This document shows, in pieces, positions 31,261 to 39,780 of a stretch of 64,000 bases of DNA. The notes below the pieces were generated by a model, which saw only the letters and a list, made by a program, of their open reading frames with translations, was not told where the DNA came from and searched no databases. A program made the translations under genes and the position numbers. Source of the stretch: DATBDM01 sp034664425 (lineage in GTDB: Bacteria; Actinomycetota; Thermoleophilia; Solirubrobacterales; Solirubrobacteraceae); the NCBI GenBank assembly GCA_034664425.1, contig JAXDHR010000037.1, forward strand, positions 1-64,000, in the 5' to 3' direction. How positions within the stretch are numbered: the stretch's first letter is position 1; every line of letters starts with the position of its first letter.

Positions 31261-31731
31261 GTGGCGCTGATCCCCGACGAGGACGTTCGCTTCGAGCACC
31301 GCTGGCACCTGGTTCAGCGCGCCGGCCGCGCGATCCTCGCCCTCGGCATCGTCGCCGCCGTGCTCGGGATCTTCGGCACGGGCCCGCTCGCGTCGACCAC
31401 CGCCGACGCCCCCGGCGGAACGTTCTCGGTCGACTACGACCGCTTCCTGCGCACGGCCCAGTCGTCGAACCTGCAGATCTCGACGCAGACGTCCCGCGGC
31501 CCAGCCACCGTCGCGATCGCGCAGAGCTACCTCAACGCCACCGGCCTCTCGGGCGTCTCGCCGCAACCGGACTCCGAGACCGCGCGCGGGAACCGCGTCG
31601 TGCTCACCTGGCAGGGCTCGCTGCCCGACCAGATCCAGGTGCAGATCGCGCCGCAGACCATCGGCGTGCACCGCGCGACGATCTGGGTCGCCGGCACACC
31701 CGTGCGCTTCCGGCAGGTGACCTGGCCATGA
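31261..31731 (+). CDS. Membrane-anchored hypothetical protein
   Basis: 156 residues from GTG 31261, or 166 from ATG 31231. A cytoplasmic segment (DVRFEHRWHLVQRAGR) precedes one membrane helix (AILALGIVAAVLGIFGTGPLA). An exported beta-rich domain follows (FSVDYDRFLRTAQSSNLQI, and more), ending RATIWVAGTPVRFRQVTW. No family is recognised with confidence. It overlaps the DUF421 gene by the ATGA arrangement, so the two probably form one membrane unit. Confidence 0.82.
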   Translation: MALIPDEDVRFEHRWHLVQRAGRAILALGIVAAVLGIFGTGPLASTTADAPGGTFSVDYDRFLRTAQSSNLQISTQTSRGPATVAIAQSYLNATGLSGVSPQPDSETARGNRVVLTWQGSLPDQIQVQIAPQTIGVHRATIWVAGTPVRFRQVTWP

Positions 31732-32168
31732 TCCCCGTCGTCCGTGCGCTCGCGGTGTACGCGTTCCTGCTCGTCCTCATGCGGGTGATGGGCAAGCGCT
31801 CGCTCGCCCAGGTGACGGTCTTCGACTTCGTCGTGCTGCTGATCATCTCCGAGGCGACGCAGCAGGCGATGACCGGCAACGACTTCTCGGTCACGAACGC
31901 GGCGATCCTCGTCACCACCCTCGTCGGGCTCCAGCGCCTGGCGGACAAGCTGACCGACCGCTCGCCGCGCAGCGATCGCTGGTTCAACGACGTCCCCACG
32001 GTGATCGTCGAGGACGGCCGGCCGCTCGCCGACCGCATGTCGCACCACGACCTCACGGAGGGCGAGGTGCTCGAGGAGGCGCGCAAGGCGCAGGGCATCG
32101 AGCGCTTCGAGCAGATCAGGTACGCCGTGCTCGAGCGCGACGGCAGCATCTCGGTCATCCAGCGCTGA
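31728..32168 (+). CDS. DUF421 (YetF-like) membrane protein
   Basis: 146 residues. The N-terminal half has about two membrane helices and carries the family mark LMRVMGKRSLAQVTVFDFVVLLIISEATQQAM. The C-terminal half is the small soluble YetF domain (VPTVIVEDGRPLADRMSHHDLTEGEVLEEARKAQG, ending VLERDGSISVI). Functions of the family are not settled; Bacillus homologues affect spores and phospholipid handling. It is translationally coupled to the membrane protein upstream. It is followed by a strong hairpin at 32182. Confidence 0.9.
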   Translation: MIPVVRALAVYAFLLVLMRVMGKRSLAQVTVFDFVVLLIISEATQQAMTGNDFSVTNAAILVTTLVGLQRLADKLTDRSPRSDRWFNDVPTVIVEDGRPLADRMSHHDLTEGEVLEEARKAQGIERFEQIRYAVLERDGSISVIQR

Positions 32169-32181
32169 CCGCGGCGGCGGC

Positions 32182-32208
32182 CCGGCGCGGCCCCCAGGAC
32201 CGCGCCGG
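32182..32208. terminator. Hairpin between convergent genes
   Basis: CCGGCGCGG and CCGCGCCGG form a perfect 9-bp stem around a 9-base loop. It lies between the DUF421 stop and the end of the minus-strand secreted protein gene. This is a probable bidirectional terminator without a T-tract. Confidence 0.55.
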
Positions 32209-32218
32209 ACCCGTCGGT

Positions 32219-32554
32219 TCACGCCCGCACGTGCGAGCGGGGGAAGCGGCCGGTCGAGACCGCGAACCCTGTCGCCGCGCCGAGCGCGGCGAGCAGCGCG
32301 GCGCTGGGCAGGACGTACACCAGCGGCGCGATGCCGTCGTCGGAGCCCTTCGGCGCGCTGCGCTGGACCGGCTGCGCTGCGAGCGCGGTCGACGCGTGCA
32401 GGCCCGGGACGCGCTGGTCGGGGTTGCGCAGGTCCTGGGTGGGCGCGGCCGGGCCGGAGGCCTGCGGCGGCTCGACGACCATGGCGCTCGCCGCGGGGGC
32501 GGCGATGGCCAGGGACGCCAGCGCGATGGTGATGCAGCGGGTGTGGCGAGACAT
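32219..32554 (-). CDS. Small secreted or membrane-anchored hypothetical protein
   Basis: 111 residues. ATG 32554 has an excellent ribosome site (AAAGGAGGGG). A Sec signal peptide (CITIALASLAIAAPAASA) and a Pro/Gln-rich exported stretch of about 50 residues precede one C-terminal helix (LVYVLPSAALLAALGAATGFAV) and a short basic tail. The helix-plus-basic-tail end looks like a membrane anchor. The function is unknown. Confidence 0.8.
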   Translation of the reverse strand: MSRHTRCITIALASLAIAAPAASAMVVEPPQASGPAAPTQDLRNPDQRVPGLHASTALAAQPVQRSAPKGSDDGIAPLVYVLPSAALLAALGAATGFAVSTGRFPRSHVRA

Positions 32555-32690
32555 GAGCCCCTCCTTTCGGGCGACTCCGGTGGCGGGTCGCCGGTGATCG
32601 GAACAGGGCGAGCGTCCGCCCTTGCGGTAACGCCGCAGCGTCGATTCGGTAACGAAGCGGAGATCCCGATCGGGTGTCATACGGATGAAC

Positions 32691-32696
32691 TAGGGT
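32691..32696 (+). promoter_or_regulatory. -10 hexamer for leaderless transcript
   Basis: TAGGGT ends 7 bases before GTG 32704 and overlaps the alternative GTG at 32695, which it argues against. Confidence 0.5.
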
Positions 32697-32703
32697 GCGC
32701 CAC

Positions 32704-33270
32704 GTGCACGAGCCAGGCCCCTTCATCCAGACGCTCTCCGGACGCCGTGTGAACCCACTCGACGCCGCGCCGGAGGACATCGACCCTGGCGACATCGCCC
32801 GCGCACTGGCCAACACCTGCCGGTTCGGGGGCCACAGCAGGGCGTTCTACTCGGTCGCCCAGCACTCGGCGATCGTCTGCGACCTGCTGGAGGAGCGCGG
32901 CGCCACGCCCGACGAGCTGATGGCGGCGCTGCTGCACGACGCCGCGGAGGCCTACCTCGGCGACCTCCCCCACCCGCTCAAGCACCGCAGCGAACTCGGC
33001 GCCCAGTTCCGCGCGGCGGAGAAGCGTTTGGAGGCGGTGATCGACGCGCGCTTCGCGCTGCCCGACGCGTCCGCACGCGTGAAGCCGCTCGACCGCGCGC
33101 TACTGGCGACGGAGCGGCGCACGTTCAGCGAGGTCACGTGGTACTGGCCGGAGCTCGACGGCGCCGAGGAGCTCGACCTCGAGATCGAGCCGTGGCCGCC
33201 CGACCGCGCCCAGCACGAGTTCACGCGCCGCTACGAGCGGATCGAGGCGATGCGCTCCTCGGGTCGGTGA
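32704..33270 (+). CDS. HD-domain phosphohydrolase (YfbR-like)
   Basis: 188 residues. The opening FIQTLSGRRVNPLDAAPEDIDPGDIARALA is followed by a complete HD set: FGGHSRAFYSVAQHSAIV (first His), ALLHDAAEAYLGDLPHPLK (His-Asp pair) and a late Asp in PLDRALLATE. This matches the YfbR/5'-deoxynucleotidase-like group that removes phosphate from nucleotides with a divalent metal. The substrate here is unproven. GTG 32704 is fixed by the TAGGGT hexamer 7 bases upstream. Confidence 0.87.
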   Translation: MHEPGPFIQTLSGRRVNPLDAAPEDIDPGDIARALANTCRFGGHSRAFYSVAQHSAIVCDLLEERGATPDELMAALLHDAAEAYLGDLPHPLKHRSELGAQFRAAEKRLEAVIDARFALPDASARVKPLDRALLATERRTFSEVTWYWPELDGAEELDLEIEPWPPDRAQHEFTRRYERIEAMRSSGR

Positions 33271-33289
33271 CGTCACCACCGTAATCGCG

Positions 33290-33295
33290 TATGGT
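33290..33295 (+). promoter_or_regulatory. -10 hexamer for leaderless transcript
   Basis: TATGGT ends 7 bases before ATG 33303. It starts one base before the alternative ATG 33291, which it argues against. Confidence 0.5.
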
Positions 33296-33302
33296 GGTGA
33301 CG

Positions 33303-33992
33303 ATGGGGAGGCAGTCCGACCGCTACGAGCCGCTGCCGAGCCTGCTCGAGCTGCCCGGCCACCTGATGCGCAAGCTGCCGCCGCGCCTGCGCCGGCCGGT
33401 TCAGGTCGCAGCCCTGGCGCTGCTACTCGCGATCGTCGCGGCGGCGATCGTCGCACTGCCGCGCATCCGCGCGGACCAGCGCGCACAGGACGCCCGCGAC
33501 GCCCGCCGCAGCGCCGCCGCCCTCAGCGCGCTGAAGGCGCGCTACGCCCGCGAGGCACGGCCTCGCCGCGGGCGCGGGCCGGCCAGCGGCGGGATCGACG
33601 GCTCGCGCGCGCTCGCCGCTCGCCGCGCGCTCGCCGCCGGGTTGGAGGCGGCGGTGCTCGCCGATGCCCGCGCACGCGCCCGCCGCGGCCAGCTGCGCGG
33701 CCGCTACGCGGCAGCCACGTGCACGCGCTATCCCAAGGGCCTTCACGACCGCCCGCCGGCCGATGAGCTCGGCCGTGCCGTCGTGCCCGTCCAGTGCCTC
33801 GCCGTCAGCGCCGATGTCGCCGCGCGCGCGCACCTGACCAACGGATCGCTGATCGGCCAGCCCTACCGGGCGGTCGTCGACTTCGCCCGCGGCCGCTACG
33901 CGTTCTGCAAGATCGTCCAGCAGCCCGGCGAGCTGTCGATCCAGCGCGATTCGGTGCTGACGATCCCCCGGGCCTGCCGCGGGACGCCGTGA
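33303..33992 (+). CDS. Single-pass membrane hypothetical protein
   Basis: 229 residues. A cytoplasmic start (MGRQSDRYEPLPSLLELPGH) leads to one membrane helix (VAALALLLAIVAAAIVALP). An Arg/Ala-rich helical stalk (RADQRAQDARDARRSAAALS, and more) and a compact exported domain with three Cys (ATCTRYPKG, VQCLAVS, YAFCKIV and RACRGTP) follow. The cysteines could pair outside the cell. No family is recognised. The GTGA overlap couples it to the CGNR regulator, so the two may act together. Confidence 0.83.
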   Translation: MGRQSDRYEPLPSLLELPGHLMRKLPPRLRRPVQVAALALLLAIVAAAIVALPRIRADQRAQDARDARRSAAALSALKARYAREARPRRGRGPASGGIDGSRALAARRALAAGLEAAVLADARARARRGQLRGRYAAATCTRYPKGLHDRPPADELGRAVVPVQCLAVSADVAARAHLTNGSLIGQPYRAVVDFARGRYAFCKIVQQPGELSIQRDSVLTIPRACRGTP

Positions 33993-34570
33993 CCGACGCC
34001 CTCTACGACCCGGGGCCGCAGTCGGGCGACCGCCCCCCGGCGCCCGGCCGCCTCGGGCTCGTGCAGGCGTTCGTCAACTCGCACTTCAGCCTCGGCGCCG
34101 ACCGCGGGGCGGACCGCTTCGCCGCCGCCGACGGGTTGGCCGCCTGGCTCGGCGAGCGCGGGCTGGCGCCGGGCGCCATCGGCGCCGGTGAGCTCGCACG
34201 CGCGGTCGCCGTGCGCGAGGGCCTGCGCGCCCAGCTGGCCGAGCACAACGGGGCCGCCGCGGCCCCCGAGGCGCTGGCGCGGCTGCGCGCTGCCGCCGAG
34301 CGAGTGCCTGCGGCGTGGCGCGTCGACGCCGCAGGGGCGATCGTCCCCGCGCCCGCGGGCGCGGGCGTCGCAGCGGCGCTCGGCCTCGTGCTGGCCGCCG
34401 TGCACGAGGCCCGCGCCGACGGGACGTGGCCGCGCCTGAAGGCCTGCCCGGGGCGCCACTGCGGCTGGGCGTTCTACGACCACTCCCGCAACGGCGGCGG
34501 TACGTGGTGCTCGATGCGGGTCTGCGGCGGGCGCGAGAAGGCGCGCGCCTACCGCCGGCGGGCGCGCTGA
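33989..34570 (+). CDS. CGNR zinc-finger (ABATE domain) protein
   Basis: 193 residues. The N-terminal ABATE domain begins LGLVQAFVNSHFSLGADRGADRF. The C-terminal zinc finger is LKACPGRHCGWAFYDHSRNG followed by TWCSMRVCGGREKARAYRRR. The usual CGNR tetrad reads CGGR here, with all zinc cysteines retained. Members are probable DNA-binding regulators of actinobacterial stress or secondary metabolism genes. The GTG start overlaps the stop of the membrane protein (GTGA). Confidence 0.88.
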   Translation: MTDALYDPGPQSGDRPPAPGRLGLVQAFVNSHFSLGADRGADRFAAADGLAAWLGERGLAPGAIGAGELARAVAVREGLRAQLAEHNGAAAAPEALARLRAAAERVPAAWRVDAAGAIVPAPAGAGVAAALGLVLAAVHEARADGTWPRLKACPGRHCGWAFYDHSRNGGGTWCSMRVCGGREKARAYRRRAR

Positions 34571-34572
34571 GC

Positions 34573-34612
34573 GACCGCACGGCGCAGGTTCGCTCGCGGC
34601 GCCGAGGCGGTC
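34573..34612. terminator. Interrupted hairpin between convergent genes
   Basis: GACCGC-A-CGGCGC pairs with GCGCCG-AG-GCGGTC around a 13-base loop, between the CGNR gene stop and the SDR gene end. This is a likely bidirectional terminator. Confidence 0.5.
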
Positions 34613-35378
34613 AGGCGACGAGGCCGGCGCCCATGGCGCCGTCCACGAGCAGCACCGCGCCGGAGACGAAGGACGCCTCGTCGCCGGCCAGGTACGCCAC
34701 CGCTCCCGCGACGTCATCCGCGCATCCGACGCGCCCGATCGGTGCCAGCGGCCAGGTCGACGCGTCGTCCCCCCTCTCGGGGTCGCTCGCCGGGCCGATG
34801 TGGATCATGCCGGGCGCCGTCGTGCCCGGACAGACGCAATTGGATCGCACGCCGGCCGCGGCGCCGTCGAGCGCCAGCATCTTCGACAGCATGATCATCG
34901 CCGCCTTCGTGACTGAGTAGGCGCCGATCGCCTGCTCGCCGCGCAGGCCGGCGTCGGAGGCGATGTGCACCATCGAGCCGCGCGTGTCGGTGAGCGCCGG
35001 CATGCATGCGCGCGCGTAGAGGAAGCCGCCGCGGACGTTCGCCGACATCAGCCGGTCGAACTCGGCGACCGGCGTGTCGACGAGGCGCTCGAAGAGCGCG
35101 ATGCCCGCGTTGTTGACCAGCACGTCGAGGCGCCCCGTCGTCGCCAGGGCCGCGCCGACCGAGCGCTCGACGTCGTCCTCGTCGGCGGCGTCGGCGGCGA
35201 CGAAGCGGGCGCCCGCGCCGAGCCGCTCCTCCGCCGCCCGGCCGCGCGCCTCGTCGCGGCCGGTGACGACGACGCGCGCGCCGTCGCGCGCGAGCCGCTC
35301 GGCGATCGCGAGCCCGATCCCGGCGGTCCCGCCGGTGATCAGCGCCGCCTTGCCCTCGAATGCCCGCGCGGCCATCAT
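34611..35378 (-). CDS. Short-chain dehydrogenase/reductase
   Basis: 255 residues, classical SDR. ALITGGTAGIGLAIAERLA binds NAD(P). VLVNNAGIALFE, HIASDAGLRG with the catalytic Ser, and AYSVTKAAMIMLS with the YxxxK pair follow. The end FVSGAVLLVDGAMGAG is typical. It oxidises or reduces a hydroxyl group. Start and stop overlap with the APC permease upstream (TGATG), so importer and dehydrogenase are one unit facing the divergent DeoR-kinase operon. It is probably the first oxidation step for the imported substrate; that is inferred. Confidence 0.92.
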   Translation of the reverse strand: MMAARAFEGKAALITGGTAGIGLAIAERLARDGARVVVTGRDEARGRAAEERLGAGARFVAADAADEDDVERSVGAALATTGRLDVLVNNAGIALFERLVDTPVAEFDRLMSANVRGGFLYARACMPALTDTRGSMVHIASDAGLRGEQAIGAYSVTKAAMIMLSKMLALDGAAAGVRSNCVCPGTTAPGMIHIGPASDPERGDDASTWPLAPIGRVGCADDVAGAVAYLAGDEASFVSGAVLLVDGAMGAGLVA

Positions 35379-37024
35379 CAGTCCGGCGGCAGCTCGCGGT
35401 AGACGAGGTCGATGTCGACGCCCTGGCTGCGCCGGACGGCCCGGGCGACGTAGTAGATCAGCAGCCCGACGATGACGATCCCGAGCATGAACGCCGGCAC
35501 GTACCAGCGGTGGCCGGAGTTGCCGCTCAATGCGAGCGCCGGGTAGTGCAGCGTCTCCCAGGTGAGGAACGCGACGACCAGGAAGGACAGCACCGCCGTC
35601 ACCCGCAGGACCGGGATCCCCGCCACGCTGAGGTTGGCCGGCGAGCCGGTGTAGAGCTCGCGACGCCGGCTCGGGAACACGAACGCCGCCACGCACACGA
35701 TCGCGATGCAGACGATGCCGGCGAGGACGCCGAGCGCGAGCAGCGTCTGGAAGGTGGTCGCGACCACGCTCCACGCGAGCATCGCGGTCACCAGCGCCAT
35801 CACGAGGAGGATCGCCGGGACGGGCGAGTGGAAGCGCTCCGAGACGTTGGCGAAGCGCTCCGGCAGCAGCCGGTCGAACGACCACGCGAAGACGGTCCGC
35901 ACGGGCATGAACGTGTTGCCGACCATCGCGGGCAGCGACCAGAACAAGAACGACGCCACGATGATCGTCGTCAGTACGTTGCTGTTGACGGCGAGGCCCG
36001 CGAAGAAGTGGAAGAACGGTCCCGTCGGCAGCAGGTAGGCGGCGTTCGGCGCGGTGTTCGCGCCAACCATGAACTGGTAGCCCGCCACCTTGTAGATGAG
36101 CAGGACGCCGGCGATCAGCCCGAGCACGTTCCAGCCCAGCGCGCCGAACATGATCCCCATCTGGCGGTTGCGGTTGGACGCGCTCTTGAGCTCGCCCGAC
36201 AGGTAGACGCTCCACCAGTTCCAGATCATGAAGGTCATGATCACGAAGATGGCCGGGGTGGTCGCGGAGCCGAACGCCTTCGGATGGGCGTTCTGCGCCT
36301 TGGCGGTGGTGATCACGTTGTTGTAGGAGTCGCCCTTGCCGCCGAACTTGGCCGACAGCTGGTTGAAGTGCTCGATGAAGCTCGTCTTGGAGCTGAAGAG
36401 GAGCACGAGCAGCGCGAGCAGCGTGCCCACGGACGCGATGATCCAGAAGGTGTTCTGCCAGCGGAACGTCGCGCGCGTGCCGGCGATCAGGATCGCCGTC
36501 ATCAGCACGATCATCGCCAGGCCGCCGACGAAGATCCAGCCCTTGTCGGTCTGCAGGTGCGTCCCGGCGCTGATCAGGCTGTGGCTGTCGAAGATCGTGC
36601 CGAGCGTGACCAGGACCGGCCCGAGCGCGAAGACCGGGAAGTAGCGCGCCCAGAACGTCGCGCCGATCAGCGCCGAGAACGCCGCGCCGAAGTTCGAGAC
36701 CAGCGCAGCGGGCGGCGAGAGGATGCGACTGACCCACACGTAGTCGCCGCCGGTCTTGGGCATCGACGACGCGAGCAGCGCCATCATGATCAGGATCGGG
36801 ACGTTCAGCACGAGCGCCCACAGGGTCGCCGCGACGAGGTCGGCGCCAGGAAACGCGCTCAGCGCGAAGAACACGCCCCACGCCAGCGTCGCGCCGACCG
36901 GGGCGGAGAAGACCGCATTGAAGATCGTCGCGTCGAGCGCGGAGGCTTCGCGGACGAGGCCCGTGCTGCGGCGGACGAACAGCTGGCCGCCCTTCGGTGC
37001 GCTTGGTTCGGTGGCGCTGGACAT
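35378..37024 (-). CDS. APC family amino acid/amine permease
   Basis: 548 residues and 12 or more helices. The first helix region SALDATIFNAVFSAPVGATLAWGVFF and PKTGGDYVWVSRIL are typical of the amino acid-polyamine-organocation superfamily. The long extracytoplasmic segment around residues 210-260 (SSKTSFIEHFNQLSAKFGG and on) and the length exceed the family's usual 450-500. ATG 37024 sits 8-9 bases behind GAGGAGGGG. It faces the DeoR regulator across a 136-base divergent region. The substrate is likely an amino acid, amine or an amine-bearing compound. Confidence 0.92.
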   Translation of the reverse strand: MSSATEPSAPKGGQLFVRRSTGLVREASALDATIFNAVFSAPVGATLAWGVFFALSAFPGADLVAATLWALVLNVPILIMMALLASSMPKTGGDYVWVSRILSPPAALVSNFGAAFSALIGATFWARYFPVFALGPVLVTLGTIFDSHSLISAGTHLQTDKGWIFVGGLAMIVLMTAILIAGTRATFRWQNTFWIIASVGTLLALLVLLFSSKTSFIEHFNQLSAKFGGKGDSYNNVITTAKAQNAHPKAFGSATTPAIFVIMTFMIWNWWSVYLSGELKSASNRNRQMGIMFGALGWNVLGLIAGVLLIYKVAGYQFMVGANTAPNAAYLLPTGPFFHFFAGLAVNSNVLTTIIVASFLFWSLPAMVGNTFMPVRTVFAWSFDRLLPERFANVSERFHSPVPAILLVMALVTAMLAWSVVATTFQTLLALGVLAGIVCIAIVCVAAFVFPSRRRELYTGSPANLSVAGIPVLRVTAVLSFLVVAFLTWETLHYPALALSGNSGHRWYVPAFMLGIVIVGLLIYYVARAVRRSQGVDIDLVYRELPPD

Positions 37025-37056
37025 CACGATCCCCTCCTCGTCGGCGTCGGTGGCGC

Positions 37057-37084
37057 TTATAACATGATCTCACATCTCAGGCAA
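37057..37084 (-). promoter_or_regulatory. Promoter of the APC permease-SDR operon
   Basis: On the minus strand TTGCCT (37084-37079), 16 bases, then TTATAA (37062-37057). The transcript would start about 25 bases before ATG 37024. This is one of the few -35/-10 promoters of standard form in the window and lies in a locally AT-richer patch. Confidence 0.5.
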
Positions 37085-37156
37085 TGCATAGGTGTGATCC
37101 AGACCAGGAATCGCTTCCGTTGCGCCGGTGTCACAGCATCGAACACATCGTGTGAT
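37066..37156. promoter_or_regulatory. Candidate DeoR operator repeats in divergent region
   Basis: The 7-mer GTGTGAT occurs twice in the same direction (37092-37098 and 37150-37156, 58 bases apart). A related inverted copy GATCTCACA lies at 37066-37074 over the permease promoter. They flank both divergent starts, as expected for a repressor controlling both directions. The match to a known DeoR site is not established. Confidence 0.35.
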
Positions 37157-37160
37157 AGAT

Positions 37161-37979
37161 ATGCGTCCCGTGCACGCAGTCGATCGGCGCCACCGGATCC
37201 TCGAGCGCGTCGCCGAGGAGCAGACGATCCACATCGCTGAGCTGTCCTCGGAGCTCGGCGTCTCGGAGATGACGATCCGGCGCGACATCGGGCGGCTCGA
37301 GCGCGACGGCTTCCTGCGCCGCACCTACGGCGGCGCGACGGCGCACATCACCCGGTCGATGGAGCTGCTGTTCAACGCCCGGGCGCTCGCCAACGCGCCG
37401 ACCAAGCGGATGCTCGGCATGCGGGTGGCGGAGACGCTCGAAAGCGCGTCGACGATCTTCATCGGGATCGGCAGCACCGCCGAGCAGTTCGCGATGTTCC
37501 TCCCCGCCGGCGAGGAGCGCACCGTGATCACCGGCTCGCTCCCCGTGGCCAGTCTGCTCGCGACCCGGCGCGGGCGCGTCGTCGTGCTCGGCGGCTCGGT
37601 GCTCAACGACGACCTGGCGTGCGTCGGACCCGTGGCTGCGGCGACGGTCCGCCGCTACCACGCCGATGTGGCCGTGCTCGGCGCGGCCGGCGTGTCCGCG
37701 GTCAACGGCATCACCGAGCTCGACGACCGCGCAGCGGAGATCCAGCGGTTGATGATCGAGCAGAGCCGGCGGCTGACGATCGTCGCCGACGGGTCGAAGA
37801 TCGGCGCGACGACGATGGCCTCGGTCGCACCCGCGACCGCGATCGACACGCTCGTGACCGACTCCAGCGCCCCGCCCGAGGAGCTGCGCGCGCTCGAGGG
37901 ACTCGGCGTGGACGTCGTCGTGCTCGACCAGGGCCTCGCCGCCCGGCCGGCGGGATCCGAGGACGCGAGCGCCGCCTGA
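37161..37979 (+). CDS. DeoR family transcriptional regulator of carbohydrate-type locus
   Basis: 272 residues. The N-terminal DeoR helix-turn-helix has RRHRILERVAEEQTIHIAELS, then SELGVSEMTIRRDIGRLERDG and the RTYGGA that follows. The C-terminal sugar-phosphate sensor domain (about 75-250) has FIGIGSTAEQFAMFL, VITGSLPVA, LGGSVLNDDLACVGP and VADGSKIGATTMASVAP. DeoR proteins usually sense a phosphorylated sugar made by the kinase of their operon, here the FGGY kinase. ATG 37161 is chosen; an upstream GTG at 37128 lies inside the probable operator. Confidence 0.92.
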   Translation: MRPVHAVDRRHRILERVAEEQTIHIAELSSELGVSEMTIRRDIGRLERDGFLRRTYGGATAHITRSMELLFNARALANAPTKRMLGMRVAETLESASTIFIGIGSTAEQFAMFLPAGEERTVITGSLPVASLLATRRGRVVVLGGSVLNDDLACVGPVAAATVRRYHADVAVLGAAGVSAVNGITELDDRAAEIQRLMIEQSRRLTIVADGSKIGATTMASVAPATAIDTLVTDSSAPPEELRALEGLGVDVVVLDQGLAARPAGSEDASAA

Positions 37980-38007
37980 TGCGCCCGCCAGCCAGACAAG
38001 GAGAGCC

Positions 38008-38826
38008 ATGACCGCTCTGAGCGCCCTCTTCGGCGTCGACAAGCCCCTGATCGCGATGTGCCACCTCGACGGCCTCCCGGGACGCCCGCGCTACGACGCG
38101 GCCGGCGGCGTGGCACGCATCGTCGAGTCAGCGGCCCGGGACCTGCAGGCGCTCCAGGACGGCGGCGTCGACGCGATCCTCTTCTGCAACGAGAACGACC
38201 TCCCCTACTCCACCGCCGTCGGCGTCGAGGCGGCCGCCGCAATGGCGGCCGTCATCGGCGAGCTGCGCAGCGACATCCGGGTGCCGTACGGCGTCAACCT
38301 GCTGTGGGATGCCAAGGCGAGCATCGCGGTGGCGGTCGCCACCGGGGCGTCGTTCGTGCGCGAGGTCTTCACGGGCGTCTATGACAGCGACATGGGCCTC
38401 TTCGCACCCGACTTCGGCGCGGTCGCCGGCTACCAGCATGCGATCGGGGGCGGCGACGTGAAGGTCTTCGCCAACATCACGCCCGAGTTCAGCCGCTCGG
38501 TCGGAGGCCGCAGCGTCGCCGAGCGCGCCGCGAGCGCTGCCTACCTCGGCGTCGACGCCCTGCTGATCTCCGGCCCCGCCGCCGGAGTCGACGCGAGCCT
38601 CTCCGACCTGCGCGAGGCGAAGGCGACGGTGCCGGACACGCCGGTGCTCGCCAACACCGGGGTCAAGCCGGAGACGGCCGAGGCCGTGCTCGCCGTGGCC
38701 GACGGGGCGATCGTCGGCACGAGCATGAAGCAGGACGGCAACACCTGGAAGCCGGTCGACCCCTCCAGGGTCGCGGCGATGGTCGAGAAGGTGGCCACCG
38801 CGCGCGAGGCGGCCGCGAGGCGCTGA
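38008..38826 (+). CDS. BtpA/SgcQ family TIM-barrel protein
   Basis: 272 residues of the BtpA family. Marks are PLIAMCHLDGLPGRPRY, GGVDAILFCNENDLPYS, VPYGVNLLWDAKASIAVAVATGASFVREVF and the phosphate-gripping end VLANTGVKPETAEAVLAVADGAIVGTSMK. The fold resembles flavin-free TIM-barrel lyases or epimerases with a C-terminal phosphate site. BtpA was named for photosystem I biogenesis in cyanobacteria, while E. coli SgcQ sits in a sugar operon with a DeoR-type regulator as here. A strong AAGGAGAG ribosome site precedes the ATG. It is probably an enzyme acting on a phosphorylated intermediate, inferred from context. Confidence 0.88.
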   Translation: MTALSALFGVDKPLIAMCHLDGLPGRPRYDAAGGVARIVESAARDLQALQDGGVDAILFCNENDLPYSTAVGVEAAAAMAAVIGELRSDIRVPYGVNLLWDAKASIAVAVATGASFVREVFTGVYDSDMGLFAPDFGAVAGYQHAIGGGDVKVFANITPEFSRSVGGRSVAERAASAAYLGVDALLISGPAAGVDASLSDLREAKATVPDTPVLANTGVKPETAEAVLAVADGAIVGTSMKQDGNTWKPVDPSRVAAMVEKVATAREAAARR

Positions 38827-38829
38827 CGG

Positions 38830-39780
38830 ATGGCGCCCAGGACCAAGCTGTACTTCGCGACCGACATCCACGGCTCCGAGCAGTGCTTCCGCAAGTTCCT
38901 CAACGCCGGGGTGGCGTACGGTCCCGACGTCATGGTGCTGGGAGGCGACGTCGCCGGCAAGGCGATCCAGGCGATCGACGACCTCGGCGGCGGCCGCTAT
39001 CGAACGCTGTTCCGCGGCACCACGCACGAGATCGACGGCGCCGAGCAGCTGGCGGGCGTGGAGCGCATGATCTCCGATCTGGGCTACTACCCGTGGCGCT
39101 GCGAGCCGGGGGAGCTCGACGCGCGGATCGGCGACGGATCGGTCGACGAGGTCCTCGACACGCTGATGCTGCAGCGGCTCGAAGCCTGGATGCAGCTGGC
39201 CGACGAGCGCCTGCGCCCACGCGGCATCCCCGCCTACTGGATGCTCGGCAACGACGATCCGCCGCTGCTCGCCGACGTACTCGAGCGGGCGCCCTGGGGC
39301 GAGCATGCCGAGGGCCGGGTCCTCGAACTCGGCGAGTACGCCCTCGTGTCCTACGGCTTCTCGAACCGCACGCCCTGGGACAGCTACCGAGAGCTGCCCG
39401 AGGAGGAGCTCAGCCGCCACTACGACGAGCTCTTCGCCCGTGTCGCCGACCCGTCCCGCGCCGTCTTCAACGCCCACCCGCCGCCGTACGGGACAGGCCT
39501 CGACGACGCACCGATGCTCGACGAGGAGCTGACCGTGCGCCAGCAGGCCGGGCAGGTCAGGCTGGGCCCCGTGGGCAGTACCGCGGTGCGCGACGCGATC
39601 GAGCGCTACCAGCCGATCGCCAGCCTGCACGGTCACGTCCACGAGTCCGCGGGCTTTCGCCGGATCGGCCGCACGATGGCCGTGAACCCGGGCAGCGACT
39701 ACGGGACGGGAGCGCTCAACGGCGTCCTGCTGACGCTGTCGAAGGACAAGCTGAAGTCGCACCAGCTGGTCCGCGGCTGA
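38830..39780 (+). CDS. Calcineurin-like metallophosphoesterase
   Basis: 316 residues. The metal-binding motifs are YFATDIHGSEQC (DxH), VMVLGGDVAGKAI (GDxxG type), WMLGNDDPP (GNDD) and SLHGHVHESAGFRRIGR (GHxH), with VFNAHPPPYGTG supplying another His. It hydrolyses a phosphate mono- or diester. It lies 3 bases after the BtpA stop and overlaps the kinase start (TGATG), in the middle of the catabolic operon. It may therefore dephosphorylate a pathway intermediate or a toxic side product. Confidence 0.9.
   Translation: MAPRTKLYFATDIHGSEQCFRKFLNAGVAYGPDVMVLGGDVAGKAIQAIDDLGGGRYRTLFRGTTHEIDGAEQLAGVERMISDLGYYPWRCEPGELDARIGDGSVDEVLDTLMLQRLEAWMQLADERLRPRGIPAYWMLGNDDPPLLADVLERAPWGEHAEGRVLELGEYALVSYGFSNRTPWDSYRELPEEELSRHYDELFARVADPSRAVFNAHPPPYGTGLDDAPMLDEELTVRQQAGQVRLGPVGSTAVRDAIERYQPIASLHGHVHESAGFRRIGRTMAVNPGSDYGTGALNGVLLTLSKDKLKSHQLVRG

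Noticed and set aside
35360..37240. 626-codon plus-strand frame opposite the APC permease
   Set aside because: Highly charged, low-complexity antisense frame; the permease on the other strand has clear helices and a ribosome site.
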